This document shows positions 1 through 5,806 of a stretch of 5,806 nt of DNA, one piece after another. A model generated the notes under the pieces. The model was not told where the DNA came from. It did not search any database and worked only from the letters and a program-made list of their open reading frames with translations. Numbering within the stretch: the stretch's first letter is position 1; each line of letters starts with the position of its first letter. The translations under genes and the position numbers were made by a program. The DNA comes from Deferribacteraceae bacterium. Lineage in GTDB: Bacteria; Chrysiogenota; Deferribacteres; Deferribacterales; JAISNW01. Location of the stretch: NCBI GenBank assembly GCA_031276055.1, contig JAISNW010000024.1:1-5806 (forward strand). The letters run 5' to 3'.

Positions 1-6
1 ACTAAG

Positions 7-747
7 ATGCTTGCGCGAATCTCCCTTTCAGCTGAAAAACCTATAGCGCTGCCTTTCAGCTACCATGAGGTTTTGCAGGGGTTTATTTACAGGAATATAG
101 ACGCTGGACTTGCTTCACATATCCATGATCAAGGTTTTGTTTCAAATGGGCGTTCCTTTAAGCTCTTTACCTTTTCAAAAATTCTTGATAAAGGGGTGTT
201 GAATGCTGAGAGAACCAAGCTCTCTTTTGACGGACAGTTGCAGTTTGCAGTTTGCTCTCCGATGGCCTTTTTTATCCGCTCGCTTGTGAGCAGCCTCTCT
301 GCCAACTCTTCGCTGAAACTATGGCATAATACAGTTAAACTCACAGCTTTTTCTATCACCGATAATATTCTAAATACGGCGGGCAATGTAAAAGTTAGCG
401 TTAAGACGCTCTCTCCTGTTACAATTTACAGCACTTTGCACAAGGCGGATGGCAAAGGGGTATACACCCGATATTTTTTCCCAAACGATAAACTATATTC
501 AGAGATGCTCACAGAAAACCTTCTCAATAAAGCTGCATCTATGGGGCTTACCGCCCCCTCTTCATTTCTAAAGGTTAAGGGTGGGCGCACTTACACAGAG
601 GCGCTTACCAAATATAAAAATTTCATTGTAAAGGGGTATGAGGGGGAGTTGGAACTCTCAGGAGACGCCCAGCTTATTAATATAGCGTTAGAGTGCGGAT
701 TAGGCGCAAAAAATAGTATGGGGTTCGGCTGCATAGAGCTGCAATAA
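7..747 (+). CDS. cas6: CRISPR-associated endoribonuclease Cas6
   Basis: This 246-residue protein is a Cas6-family RNase, a metal-independent enzyme that cleaves CRISPR precursor RNA within each repeat to give guide RNAs for type I or III effector complexes. Seen directly: an N-terminal ferredoxin-like strand followed by LPFSYHEVLQGFIYRNI (residues 15-31), FKLFTFS (51-57), and the C-terminal glycine-rich loop GLGAKNSMGFGCIEL (231-245), all hallmarks of the family. Aligned by eye to Pyrococcus furiosus Cas6, whose catalytic residues are Tyr31, His46 and Lys52, the equivalents are Tyr28, His40 and Lys52, so the protein looks intact and active. Length is typical. The frame is open to the window edge, but the ATG at 7 gives the usual family N-terminus; its ribosome binding site would lie outside. 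It converges on the recO block, and no array or other cas gene is visible, so the subtype cannot be assigned. Confidence 0.93.
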   Translation: MLARISLSAEKPIALPFSYHEVLQGFIYRNIDAGLASHIHDQGFVSNGRSFKLFTFSKILDKGVLNAERTKLSFDGQLQFAVCSPMAFFIRSLVSSLSANSSLKLWHNTVKLTAFSITDNILNTAGNVKVSVKTLSPVTIYSTLHKADGKGVYTRYFFPNDKLYSEMLTENLLNKAASMGLTAPSSFLKVKGGRTYTEALTKYKNFIVKGYEGELELSGDAQLINIALECGLGAKNSMGFGCIELQ

Positions 748-774
748 GAAAGCCGCTCGCGGAGCTTTGGCGGC
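746..774 (-). terminator. Candidate weak terminator at the convergent gene ends
   Basis: A 5-base GC-only inverted repeat (GCCGC at 752-756, GCGGC at 770-774) encloses a 13-base loop. Read on the minus strand it is followed by a T-rich tract (TTTCTT, 746-751). This would end transcription of the minus-strand era-mgtE-recO block about 40 bases past its last stop codon. There is no T tract on the plus-strand side, so a role for cas6 is less likely. A short competing hairpin (GCTC-CGC-GAGC) overlaps the loop. The stem is short and the tract interrupted, so this is tentative. Confidence 0.3.
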
Positions 775-814
775 ATAAATACACTCTCTTATACGGGCAT
801 ACGGAGTTAGGGGG

Positions 815-1039
815 TTATTGCACCTTTCCGCCGAGCAGCTGCCCTGCAACGGCAAGGGCGATGAATAGTGGTATAAACCAATTAGAAACACCGAAGAATA
901 GCCTCATTGCTATTATGAGAGGAACTGCAGCGTGCACAGCTATAAACCATTGAATGGAGAATTTTTTTACCCTCTTGCGCCAATAGCCTAGAGGGATATT
1001 GGCGGCAAAAGATAAGATGCAGAGTGCAGGCAGAATCAT
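815..1039 (-). CDS. Small predicted inner-membrane protein, function unknown
   Basis: I do not recognise this 74-residue protein. It has three hydrophobic stretches, at about residues 2-19, 29-49 and 53-70. A strongly basic loop, WRKRVKKF (20-27), lies between the first two. By the positive-inside rule that loop should be cytoplasmic, which puts the N-terminus outside. No catalytic motif or cysteine pair is visible. The reality of the gene is supported by its position: its ATG overlaps the recO stop codon as ATGA (1036-1039), a classic sign of translational coupling, and there is no Shine-Dalgarno sequence of its own. It is the last gene of the era-mgtE-recO block. The pattern of a short membrane protein with a conserved-looking IPLGYWR segment suggests a conserved hypothetical family, but I cannot name it. 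Confidence 0.7.
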   Translation of the reverse strand: MILPALCILSFAANIPLGYWRKRVKKFSIQWFIAVHAAVPLIIAMRLFFGVSNWFIPLFIALAVAGQLLGGKVQ

Positions 1040-1761
1040 TGCTGCAGGGTGGTCAACATATTGGAGAATACTTTTAAGCTCTTCACCGCCTCTTCTTTCT
1101 CTAAAACAGAATCAAGGTGCGCTCCGAACAGTTTCAACACCTCACCCTCTTCAGCGGAGGTAAACTTTGCGGTGCGGTATGCTTCGGTTTTTTCAAAGAG
1201 CGGCAGGCAGCGCGCCGCCTCTTGGTTTATTGCAAAACCTCTACTTACCGTCAAATTGCACCTTTCGCATATAATCCTCCCATTATGGAGGGTTAAACCG
1301 CCTTCCAACTTTCCACAGGCGCAGGGGTGGTAAAACCAGAACCCCGCATCTTTTAAGAGCCTATAAATTATATACATAGAAAGCTCCCGATAGTTTTTAT
1401 CGGTAAATTTTAAGATGAGTTTCCAAAACGCTGCAGAGGATTCCCCATGAATAAAGAGCTGATCAAAAAAGTCAAAACAGAGGTTTAACCTCAAGGCAAT
1501 ATCAGGATTTTTAATATAGTGGTAATAGTCAGGGTTATGAGAAAAAGAGTGGAAACGGTATAGACCGCTGTTTTTAGGGGAAAAAGATAGGGCGCCGGGT
1601 ATTAAGCAGATAGGAGAGCCCCTCTTGTTGTAAGCATTTTTTATAAATATCTTTATCTTCCCATGCTCAAAAGTCACAGCAGAGGCAACAGCAGAGTAAT
1701 CAGAGTAGGGATAAAGCCGGTATATAACCGCAGGTTCAGTCGCCGCTGAATTATCAAGCAT
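1036..1761 (-). CDS. recO: DNA repair protein RecO (recombination mediator)
   Basis: This 241-residue protein matches RecO, which with RecR (and RecF) displaces SSB from single-stranded DNA and loads RecA during gap repair; RecO can also anneal strands. Visible: an N-terminal OB-fold-like segment (about residues 11-80, with VIYRLYPYSDYSAV and FEHGKIKIFIKNA in the positions of the family's typical opening strands), then a helical region and a zinc-finger-like element (Cys147, Cys149, Cys165, Cys168) followed by C-terminal helices. Length is within the usual 230-270. The family is divergent, so the call rests on architecture, the zinc element and the era-linked location, since era-recO adjacency is widespread. 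The first cysteine pair is CxC rather than the usual CxxC. The ATG lies 4 bases after the mgtE stop with no Shine-Dalgarno sequence, so translation is probably coupled to mgtE. Confidence 0.85.
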   Translation of the reverse strand: MLDNSAATEPAVIYRLYPYSDYSAVASAVTFEHGKIKIFIKNAYNKRGSPICLIPGALSFSPKNSGLYRFHSFSHNPDYYHYIKNPDIALRLNLCFDFFDQLFIHGESSAAFWKLILKFTDKNYRELSMYIIYRLLKDAGFWFYHPCACGKLEGGLTLHNGRIICERCNLTVSRGFAINQEAARCLPLFEKTEAYRTAKFTSAEEGEVLKLFGAHLDSVLEKEEAVKSLKVFSNMLTTLQQ

Positions 1762-1765
1762 AACG

Positions 1766-3118
1766 TTAAAGAAATGCCATTAGCGACAACGCCACGCTAA
1801 AATAGATTGTAAGCCCCGTAATATCATTAAAGGTGGATATAAACGGACCAGAGGCGACTGCAGGGTCTATCTTCAACCTCATAAGCAGAAGGGGGACAAA
1901 TGTTCCGCTGAATGCTGCAAAGCTCATAGCGCAAAATAGAGCGATGCCGACCACTATCCCTATCCCGTTTGATGTATGAAACAACGGCGCTAAAAAGATA
2001 ACAGGGATGGCGCTTACAATCCCCATGAGCAGCCCCACCCGCAGCTCTTTCCATAAAACAGGAAAGTTGTGCTTTGCATCGATTCTTCCAATAGCTATAT
2101 TGCGGATGGTTATGGTGGAAGACTGCGTTCCCACATTCCCCCCCATAGCCATTATAACAGGCATAAATGCCGATAAAACAAGAAATTCAACCAATTTGCC
2201 TTGAAAAAAAGAGATAAGAATCCCTGAAAAGAGCTCTCCAACTAGGGTTATTAAGAGCCATGGCAGACGAACCCTAGCGCTCTTGATAACATTTTCATCA
2301 TAGGCAAGTTCCGCCTGCGGCGTACCTGTGATACGGTAAACATCTTCCGTCGCCTCTTCCCTGATAACATCTATAATGTCGTCAAAGGTGATAATCCCTT
2401 GCAGCTGGCGTTGATCGTTTACAACAGGAAGCGCCATAAAGTCATACTTTGCTACAAGTTTCGCTGCATCCTCTTGATGAACGGAGTCCATAACAGAGAT
2501 TACGTTTGTGGTCATCACCTCTTTTAATTGGCGTTCCGGCGGGTTTAGGATAAGCTGCCTCAAACTTAACACACCTGTGAGGCGCTCTTCAGAGTCAACC
2601 ACATAGATATAGTAGATCATCTCCACATCCGCCGACTGATGAATGGTTTTGGTGGCTTCTTTTATGGTGGTTTCCTCTGAAAACGCCACATAATCGGTGT
2701 TCATCATGGCGCCTGCGGTCTTTTCAGGGTAGTGGAGCAGCTCTTCTATCTCTGTAAGTTCATTTAATGTAACATATTGCGATAAATTCTCTTTTGTGCT
2801 TTCAGGCAGCAGGCGGAGGATGAAAGATTTATCATCAGACTCCATAGCCATAATAACTTCGCCCGCCCTTTTCGGATCGGCGTCTTCAAAAAAATCTATT
2901 ATCTCCTTTTCATCCAGCTCTAAAATTATCTCTGCAAGCCGAGAGGTGTTGTCAAGATAGGTAAAAAGCCCCTTTTTATCTATATCAGTGAGGTTGGCGA
3001 TAATCTGGGCAATATCGGCTGGGTGCAGCTTATTTAAGAGTTTATAGAGCGGTCCCTTTGCGTTGCGGCGCACCAGCTTTTTGACATTTTCCAGAGTTAC
3101 TCGTAATGATGTGTTCAT
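1766..3118 (-). CDS. mgtE: Magnesium transporter MgtE
   Basis: This 450-residue protein is an MgtE-family Mg2+ channel of the inner membrane, gated by cytoplasmic Mg2+ binding. Domains in order: an MgtE N-terminal helical domain (about residues 20-125, with LHPADIAQ at 31-38), two CBS domains (about 140-195 and 200-260), a linker helix, and five membrane segments (about 283-306, 313-336, 360-380, 385-413 and 428-450). Diagnostic motifs are YPEKTAGAMM at the first CBS boundary, MGGNVGTQSS (325-334), and DPAVASGPF (418-426) followed by FNDITG. Asp432 in that last motif falls at the same number as the selectivity-filter aspartate of Thermus thermophilus MgtE, also 450 residues long. The protein looks complete. 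Its ATG follows the era stop by 3 bases and lacks a Shine-Dalgarno sequence, implying cotranscription and probable translational coupling. No Mg2+-sensing leader lies directly before it, so control would be by the upstream promoter or by gating. Confidence 0.97.
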   Translation of the reverse strand: MNTSLRVTLENVKKLVRRNAKGPLYKLLNKLHPADIAQIIANLTDIDKKGLFTYLDNTSRLAEIILELDEKEIIDFFEDADPKRAGEVIMAMESDDKSFILRLLPESTKENLSQYVTLNELTEIEELLHYPEKTAGAMMNTDYVAFSEETTIKEATKTIHQSADVEMIYYIYVVDSEERLTGVLSLRQLILNPPERQLKEVMTTNVISVMDSVHQEDAAKLVAKYDFMALPVVNDQRQLQGIITFDDIIDVIREEATEDVYRITGTPQAELAYDENVIKSARVRLPWLLITLVGELFSGILISFFQGKLVEFLVLSAFMPVIMAMGGNVGTQSSTITIRNIAIGRIDAKHNFPVLWKELRVGLLMGIVSAIPVIFLAPLFHTSNGIGIVVGIALFCAMSFAAFSGTFVPLLLMRLKIDPAVASGPFISTFNDITGLTIYFSVALSLMAFL

Positions 3119-3121
3119 AGT

Positions 3122-3982
3122 TTATAAATAGGCGTCTTCTGTATTGCCTATCTTAACCCATAGGTTTAGGTGGACATTTTTTCCAAAGTGCGCCTTGAGC
3201 TCTTTACGCGCCCTGGTTCCTATCTCCTTAAGCATCTTTCCGCCTTTGCCAAGCACCATCGGTTTATGATTCTCTTTTGAAACTATGATGGTTGCGTCTA
3301 TCTGCACCGCATCATCAGTATTTTCAATAAGGTCTGTTTCTACAAAGATAGTGTATGGCAGCTCTTGATGCAAAAGGAGAAATATCTGTTCTCTGATAAA
3401 TTCCGCTGTCAAAAATAGGTCAGTTTGAGTAGTAATCTGTTCAGGGGTGTAGAGCGGCTGTGAAATCGGCAGAGAGTCCACAATAAGCTGCTCCAGCTTC
3501 TCAATATTCTCGCCCTGTCGGGCAGATATAGGGATTATATGTTGGAAGTTGCCAAATCCTGAGTATTTATCTGCCGCATCTAAAAGCTCTTTCCTAGAGT
3601 ATATGTCAGATTTAGAAAGGGCTAATATTGTAGGGATTCCGCCCGCAGCTATCTTCTCTAAAAGCAGATACATCTCACTCTTTTTGTTTTTGGTAGGTTC
3701 TGCTAAAAGGCATACTATATCAACCGAGAGAACCGCTGAGGATGTCTCATGAATCATAAGTTTGTCTACTCTGGAGCCGCCGACATGGCAGCCTGGAGTA
3801 TCCACATAGATAATCTGGTAGCTGTCGGTGGTCTTAATCCCTTTTATGCTTATGCGGGTTGTCTGGGGTTTAGGGGATGTAATGGAGAGTTTCCGCCCTA
3901 AAAGAGAGTTTAATAGAGTTGATTTGCCTACATTAGGCAAGCCTGCGATGGCAACATTGCCGCAACGAAAAGGTATTTCCAA
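3122..3982 (-). CDS. era: GTPase Era (16S rRNA-binding, 30S maturation)
   Basis: Era is an essential GTPase that binds the 3' end of 16S rRNA and assists 30S subunit assembly. This 286-residue protein shows G1 GLPNVGKS (14-21), the switch-I segment SPKPQTTR (36-43), G3 DTPG (61-64), G4 SKSD (123-126) and G5 SAR (153-155). The C-terminal KH domain follows, with REQI and ELPY upstream, then GKGG (245-248), EIGTRARKEL and LNLWVKI near the end. Length is near the usual 290-300. The start is TTG at 3982: an in-frame TAG at 3995-3997 closes the frame just upstream, no ATG or GTG lies between, and a strong GGGGGAG ribosome binding site sits 6 bases before it. The G4 motif has Ser in place of the canonical Asn of NKxD. 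It is the first gene of the era-mgtE-recO block. Confidence 0.96.
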   Translation of the reverse strand: MEIPFRCGNVAIAGLPNVGKSTLLNSLLGRKLSITSPKPQTTRISIKGIKTTDSYQIIYVDTPGCHVGGSRVDKLMIHETSSAVLSVDIVCLLAEPTKNKKSEMYLLLEKIAAGGIPTILALSKSDIYSRKELLDAADKYSGFGNFQHIIPISARQGENIEKLEQLIVDSLPISQPLYTPEQITTQTDLFLTAEFIREQIFLLLHQELPYTIFVETDLIENTDDAVQIDATIIVSKENHKPMVLGKGGKMLKEIGTRARKELKAHFGKNVHLNLWVKIGNTEDAYL

Positions 3983-3988
3983 CGCTAT

Positions 3989-3995
3989 CTCCCCC
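3989..3995 (-). promoter_or_regulatory. Shine-Dalgarno sequence of era
   Basis: GGGGGAG on the minus strand lies 6 bases upstream of the TTG start at 3982. It decides the start of era and supports the non-ATG initiation codon. It is the only convincing ribosome binding site in the minus-strand block; mgtE, recO and the small membrane gene have none. Confidence 0.75.
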
Positions 3996-4003
3996 TATGA
4001 CGA

Positions 4004-4032
4004 ATATTAGCACCGATCCCTAATAAATGCAA
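4004..4032 (-). promoter_or_regulatory. Candidate sigma-70-type promoter for the era block
   Basis: On the minus strand a TTGCAT box (4027-4032) is separated by exactly 17 bases from TAATAT (4004-4009). The -35-like box matches the consensus at only 3 of 6 positions, the -10-like box at 4 of 6. Predicted transcription would begin near 3997, leaving a leader of roughly 15 bases that is mostly the ribosome binding site. Location in the only intergenic gap upstream of era, after a terminator-like hairpin, supports it; the weak boxes keep confidence modest. Confidence 0.4.
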
Positions 4033-4037
4033 AGGAT

Positions 4038-4053
4038 AAAAACAGCCGCGCTG
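4038..4053 (-). terminator. Candidate intrinsic terminator after the flgL-like gene
   Basis: On the minus strand CAGC-GCG-GCTG (4043-4053) forms a 4-base-pair GC-rich hairpin with a 3-base loop, followed at once by five T residues (4038-4042, overlapping none of the stem). It lies 15 bases past the TGA of the flagellar gene and just before the candidate era promoter, the right place to separate the two units. The stem is short, so termination may be partial. Confidence 0.4.
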
Positions 4054-4068
4054 CACCGCTTGCCGCCC

Positions 4069-5806
4069 TCAAGCGTTCAGATAATCCAATATAGATAGGC
4101 TCATCATCCGAGTAATTAGCGTTAGGGCAGATTCATAGGCTTTACTGGCAAGCTCATATTCTGTTAAGAGACGCACCTGATCTGCTTCTGTGGAGCCTAA
4201 ATACAGAGCCTTCTGCTTTTCATAGGTAGTAGTTGCAGTTGCGTTAAAGTTTATTACGCTCTCCACCCTAAGGGAGCGGTTGCCTACTTTAGTTACAGCC
4301 TGCGTAAGCTGCCCTAGTGCGGTGTCTAACACTCCAAGTTCATATTCTACACCGCTTCCCACCGCTCCTGTAAAGCTATCGGTGGCAAAGAGGGAGCCTG
4401 TATCAAAGCCTAGTATAAGCCCATCAGAGACGCCGTATTCTTTATGGGCGGTATTCACGTATAAATTTTGGATGCTTCTGCCGTCCGTGTCGGTAACCTT
4501 AATAAGAGCTTTGTCGCCCGTTTTCTTAAAACCTAAAGCGCCTTCATAATCCCCTTCCACTGAAAAAGCTGTAACAGTTGAAGCGGGCTTAAACGCTAAT
4601 CTATCACCGCTCATAACGGCAGTAAATACTGAAGATAAGCCTGCTGCGGCAAGTTTTGAATTTACCTCAGCCAACATCTCTTTATAGTCTGCATATGCCT
4701 TATCATCAATGGTTATCGAAACTTCCTTAAAACTGCCGTCATCATAGCGGAATGTGAGCGTCCGCGCCTCATCTGCCGTGCCGGTGAGGTCTTGGGTTAA
4801 TCGGGATTCCCCTATCTTATATTCCAATGTGGTGTTTGTAATCCCCAATGTCATGGTAGGATCGTTAATATCTGTAATATAGCTTGGGTTGACGTTGTTA
4901 ATCCGTAAAACCCCGCCGCTGTCAAGCGTTGCGGTTGCGCCTGCGCCTATAAGCTGGGTATTTATATTCGCTAGAACGGCAGCGCTGTTTGCATAGACCC
5001 CCGAAAGTGTTACTGTTGTTTGAGCCCACGCTGAAACCCCATCCCAGTATACATAATCAAAAGATGCAGGGGTGGTGTAGTCCGTTCCCAATGCACTGCC
5101 GCTAGGGAGGGAGTAGCCTATCATATATATATCTTTCTCGGAGGCAGGAATCAGGGTGATATTGCTAACACCGCCGCCGCTCGCAATATCCACCTTGCCG
5201 CCGCTTATAGAGGCGTGCACCCCCTTTTGAAAAAGGATATTATCGTTATTAACGGTGTTCACAATAGCCTGCTGCAACTCTTGAGCGGTGGTTATCCCTG
5301 TGAGTGGGATGCTGATATTGTATTTTTCTAGGGCGTGGGCATCGTTATTATACATTTCAATAGCAAAATCAAGGGTTGAGGCGTTAGAATCTAACTTTAT
5401 ATCCGCTGTAGAGGCGGAGAATTCATCTTGAATATAAAAATCGGTTTTTCCATTGGCGGAGACAACTTCATAGTTCCACAGAGCATTGAAGTTGCCGCTG
5501 AACACCCCATCAAAATATGGATTTGCTGTGGATTTTAAGGTTTCATCTCTCCAAGCGCTGGGTTCGCCCCACCCTCCTGTGTTTATCCCATTATATAAAG
5601 CGTTATAAAGGTTCATCAGGGAGGTGAAGACATTGGCGTTTTCTCCTGTCTGGGTGATGTTCATATCGCCGAAATTCAGAGAGCCTTTCCCCTTTAAGTC
5701 TATACCGAAAGATGCGGAGGCGGAAGGCGTTGCTGAAGATGTATACATGTTGGCGACTATGGATACTCCGCTCTGAAGAGGTATTTCGCCTCCGGTATAG
5801 TCTTGC
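4069..5806 (-). CDS. flgL: Flagellar hook-filament junction protein FlgL-like (5' end outside the window)
   Basis: This is the C-terminal part of a FlgL/flagellin-family protein, which joins the flagellar hook to the filament after export through the flagellar secretion system. The frame runs open to the window edge: 19 further codons precede the methionine at 5748, so that methionine is internal and about 578 residues are visible. Numbering from it, the C-terminus (about 470-559) is the D1/D0 helical region and ends in LLTEYELASKAYESAL and SLSILDYLNA, close to the FlgL ending SLLDYL. Near the other end, VFTSLMNLYNALYNG (40-54) resembles the family's F..L..L..AL segment. Between them is a long Ser/Thr/Gly/Ala-rich, beta-type region with three units resembling flagellin-IN motifs (about 144-191, 244-287 and 341-391). 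The visible part alone exceeds the 317 residues of E. coli FlgL, so the surface domain is greatly expanded. FliC or another flagellin-like protein is the alternative. Confidence 0.8.
   Translation of the reverse strand, partial: QDYTGGEIPLQSGVSIVANMYTSSATPSASASFGIDLKGKGSLNFGDMNITQTGENANVFTSLMNLYNALYNGINTGGWGEPSAWRDETLKSTANPYFDGVFSGNFNALWNYEVVSANGKTDFYIQDEFSASTADIKLDSNASTLDFAIEMYNNDAHALEKYNISIPLTGITTAQELQQAIVNTVNNDNILFQKGVHASISGGKVDIASGGGVSNITLIPASEKDIYMIGYSLPSGSALGTDYTTPASFDYVYWDGVSAWAQTTVTLSGVYANSAAVLANINTQLIGAGATATLDSGGVLRINNVNPSYITDINDPTMTLGITNTTLEYKIGESRLTQDLTGTADEARTLTFRYDDGSFKEVSITIDDKAYADYKEMLAEVNSKLAAAGLSSVFTAVMSGDRLAFKPASTVTAFSVEGDYEGALGFKKTGDKALIKVTDTDGRSIQNLYVNTAHKEYGVSDGLILGFDTGSLFATDSFTGAVGSGVEYELGVLDTALGQLTQAVTKVGNRSLRVESVINFNATATTTYEKQKALYLGSTEADQVRLLTEYELASKAYESALTLITRMMSLSILDYLNA
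4576..4728 (-). repeat. Flagellin-IN-like protein unit 3 within flgL
   Basis: The encoded segment (residues 341-391) again shows KEVSITIDD, then YKEMLAEVNSKLAAAG, then FTAVMSGDRLAFKPAS, followed by GALGFKKTGD. The spacing from unit 2 is about 97 residues, suggesting a domain array built from a unit of about 100 residues. Confidence 0.45.
4888..5019 (-). repeat. Flagellin-IN-like protein unit 2 within flgL
   Basis: The encoded segment (residues 244-287) repeats the pattern: TTVTLSG, then SAAVLANINTQL, then ATATLDSGGVLRINNV. A TMTLGITN segment follows, resembling the short LG element that often trails such units. The spacing from unit 1 is about 100 residues. Confidence 0.45.
5176..5319 (-). 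repeat. Flagellin-IN-like protein unit 1 within flgL
   Basis: The encoded segment (residues 144-191 from the methionine at 5748) has the pattern of a short beta strand, a helix with TAQELQQAIVNTVNN, then GVHASISGGKVDIASG. This strand-helix(A-I-N)-strand pattern is typical of the flagellin hook IN motif. It is diverged at DNA level and recognised only as protein. Confidence 0.45.

Noticed and set aside
748..814. Possible CRISPR repeat or leader next to cas6
   Set aside because: The gap is only about 67 bases with no repeated unit or spacer-like periodicity; it holds only a weak hairpin.
1049..1333. 94-residue open frame on the + strand
   Set aside because: It is antisense to recO, low in recognisable domain content, and explained as a shadow of the coding frame.
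1827..2054. 75-residue open frame on the minus strand within mgtE
   Set aside because: It is out of frame inside the membrane domain of an intact mgtE; the composition is that of a shifted reading of the same bases.
4280..4549. 89-residue open frame on the + strand
   Set aside because: It lies wholly antisense to the FlgL-like gene, has no binding site or recognisable motif, and mirrors the codon pattern of the real gene.
5122..5132. Short alternating AT run that might be a regulatory or unstable repeat
   Set aside because: It is only about five dinucleotides long and encodes ordinary residues (IYMI) within the continuous FlgL-like frame.
4069..5748. Reading the flagellar gene as a complete 559-residue protein starting at 5748
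   Set aside because: The frame continues without a stop to the window edge, and the N-terminal D0/D1 region expected of the family is missing, so the methionine is internal.

Overview
The window reads as bacterial chromosome of moderate GC, from a motile (flagellated) organism with a CRISPR-Cas system. A very large FlgL-type hook-filament junction protein and MgtE fit a Gram-negative-type flagellate such as Deferribacterota or the former Deltaproteobacteria, but this placement is a weak guess because no taxonomic marker was compared. Coding density is very high: the only non-coding stretches are about 67 bases (748-814) and 86 bases (3983-4068), so no gene-free stretch of 300 bases exists.

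Layout from left to right. At the left edge is cas6 on the + strand (7-747), encoding the endoribonuclease that cuts CRISPR precursor RNA; no array or other cas gene lies in the window. It converges on a tightly packed minus-strand block. Read in its own direction, this block is era (3982 to 3122), mgtE (3118 to 1766), recO (1761 to 1036) and a 74-residue predicted membrane protein (1039 to 815). The junctions are a 3-base gap, a 4-base gap and an ATGA overlap. Only era has a recognisable Shine-Dalgarno sequence. A candidate sigma-70-type promoter sits in the 86-base gap just upstream of era. A weak terminator-like hairpin lies at the convergent end next to cas6. At the right edge, also on the minus strand, is the 3' part of a flgL-like gene whose 5' end is outside the window.

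How the genes relate. Era (30S ribosome maturation), MgtE (regulated Mg2+ channel) and RecO (RecFOR recombination mediator) are housekeeping functions. era-recO adjacency is common in bacteria, and here mgtE is interposed. The flagellar gene upstream appears to be a separate unit. cas6 belongs to whatever lies left of the window. I see no convincing previously undescribed system inside these bases. The points most worth a second look are the Era G4 motif (SKSD instead of NKxD), the unusual cysteine spacing in the RecO zinc finger, the expanded FlgL middle with three flagellin-IN-like units, the uncharacterised small membrane protein and the unseen cas6 neighbourhood.
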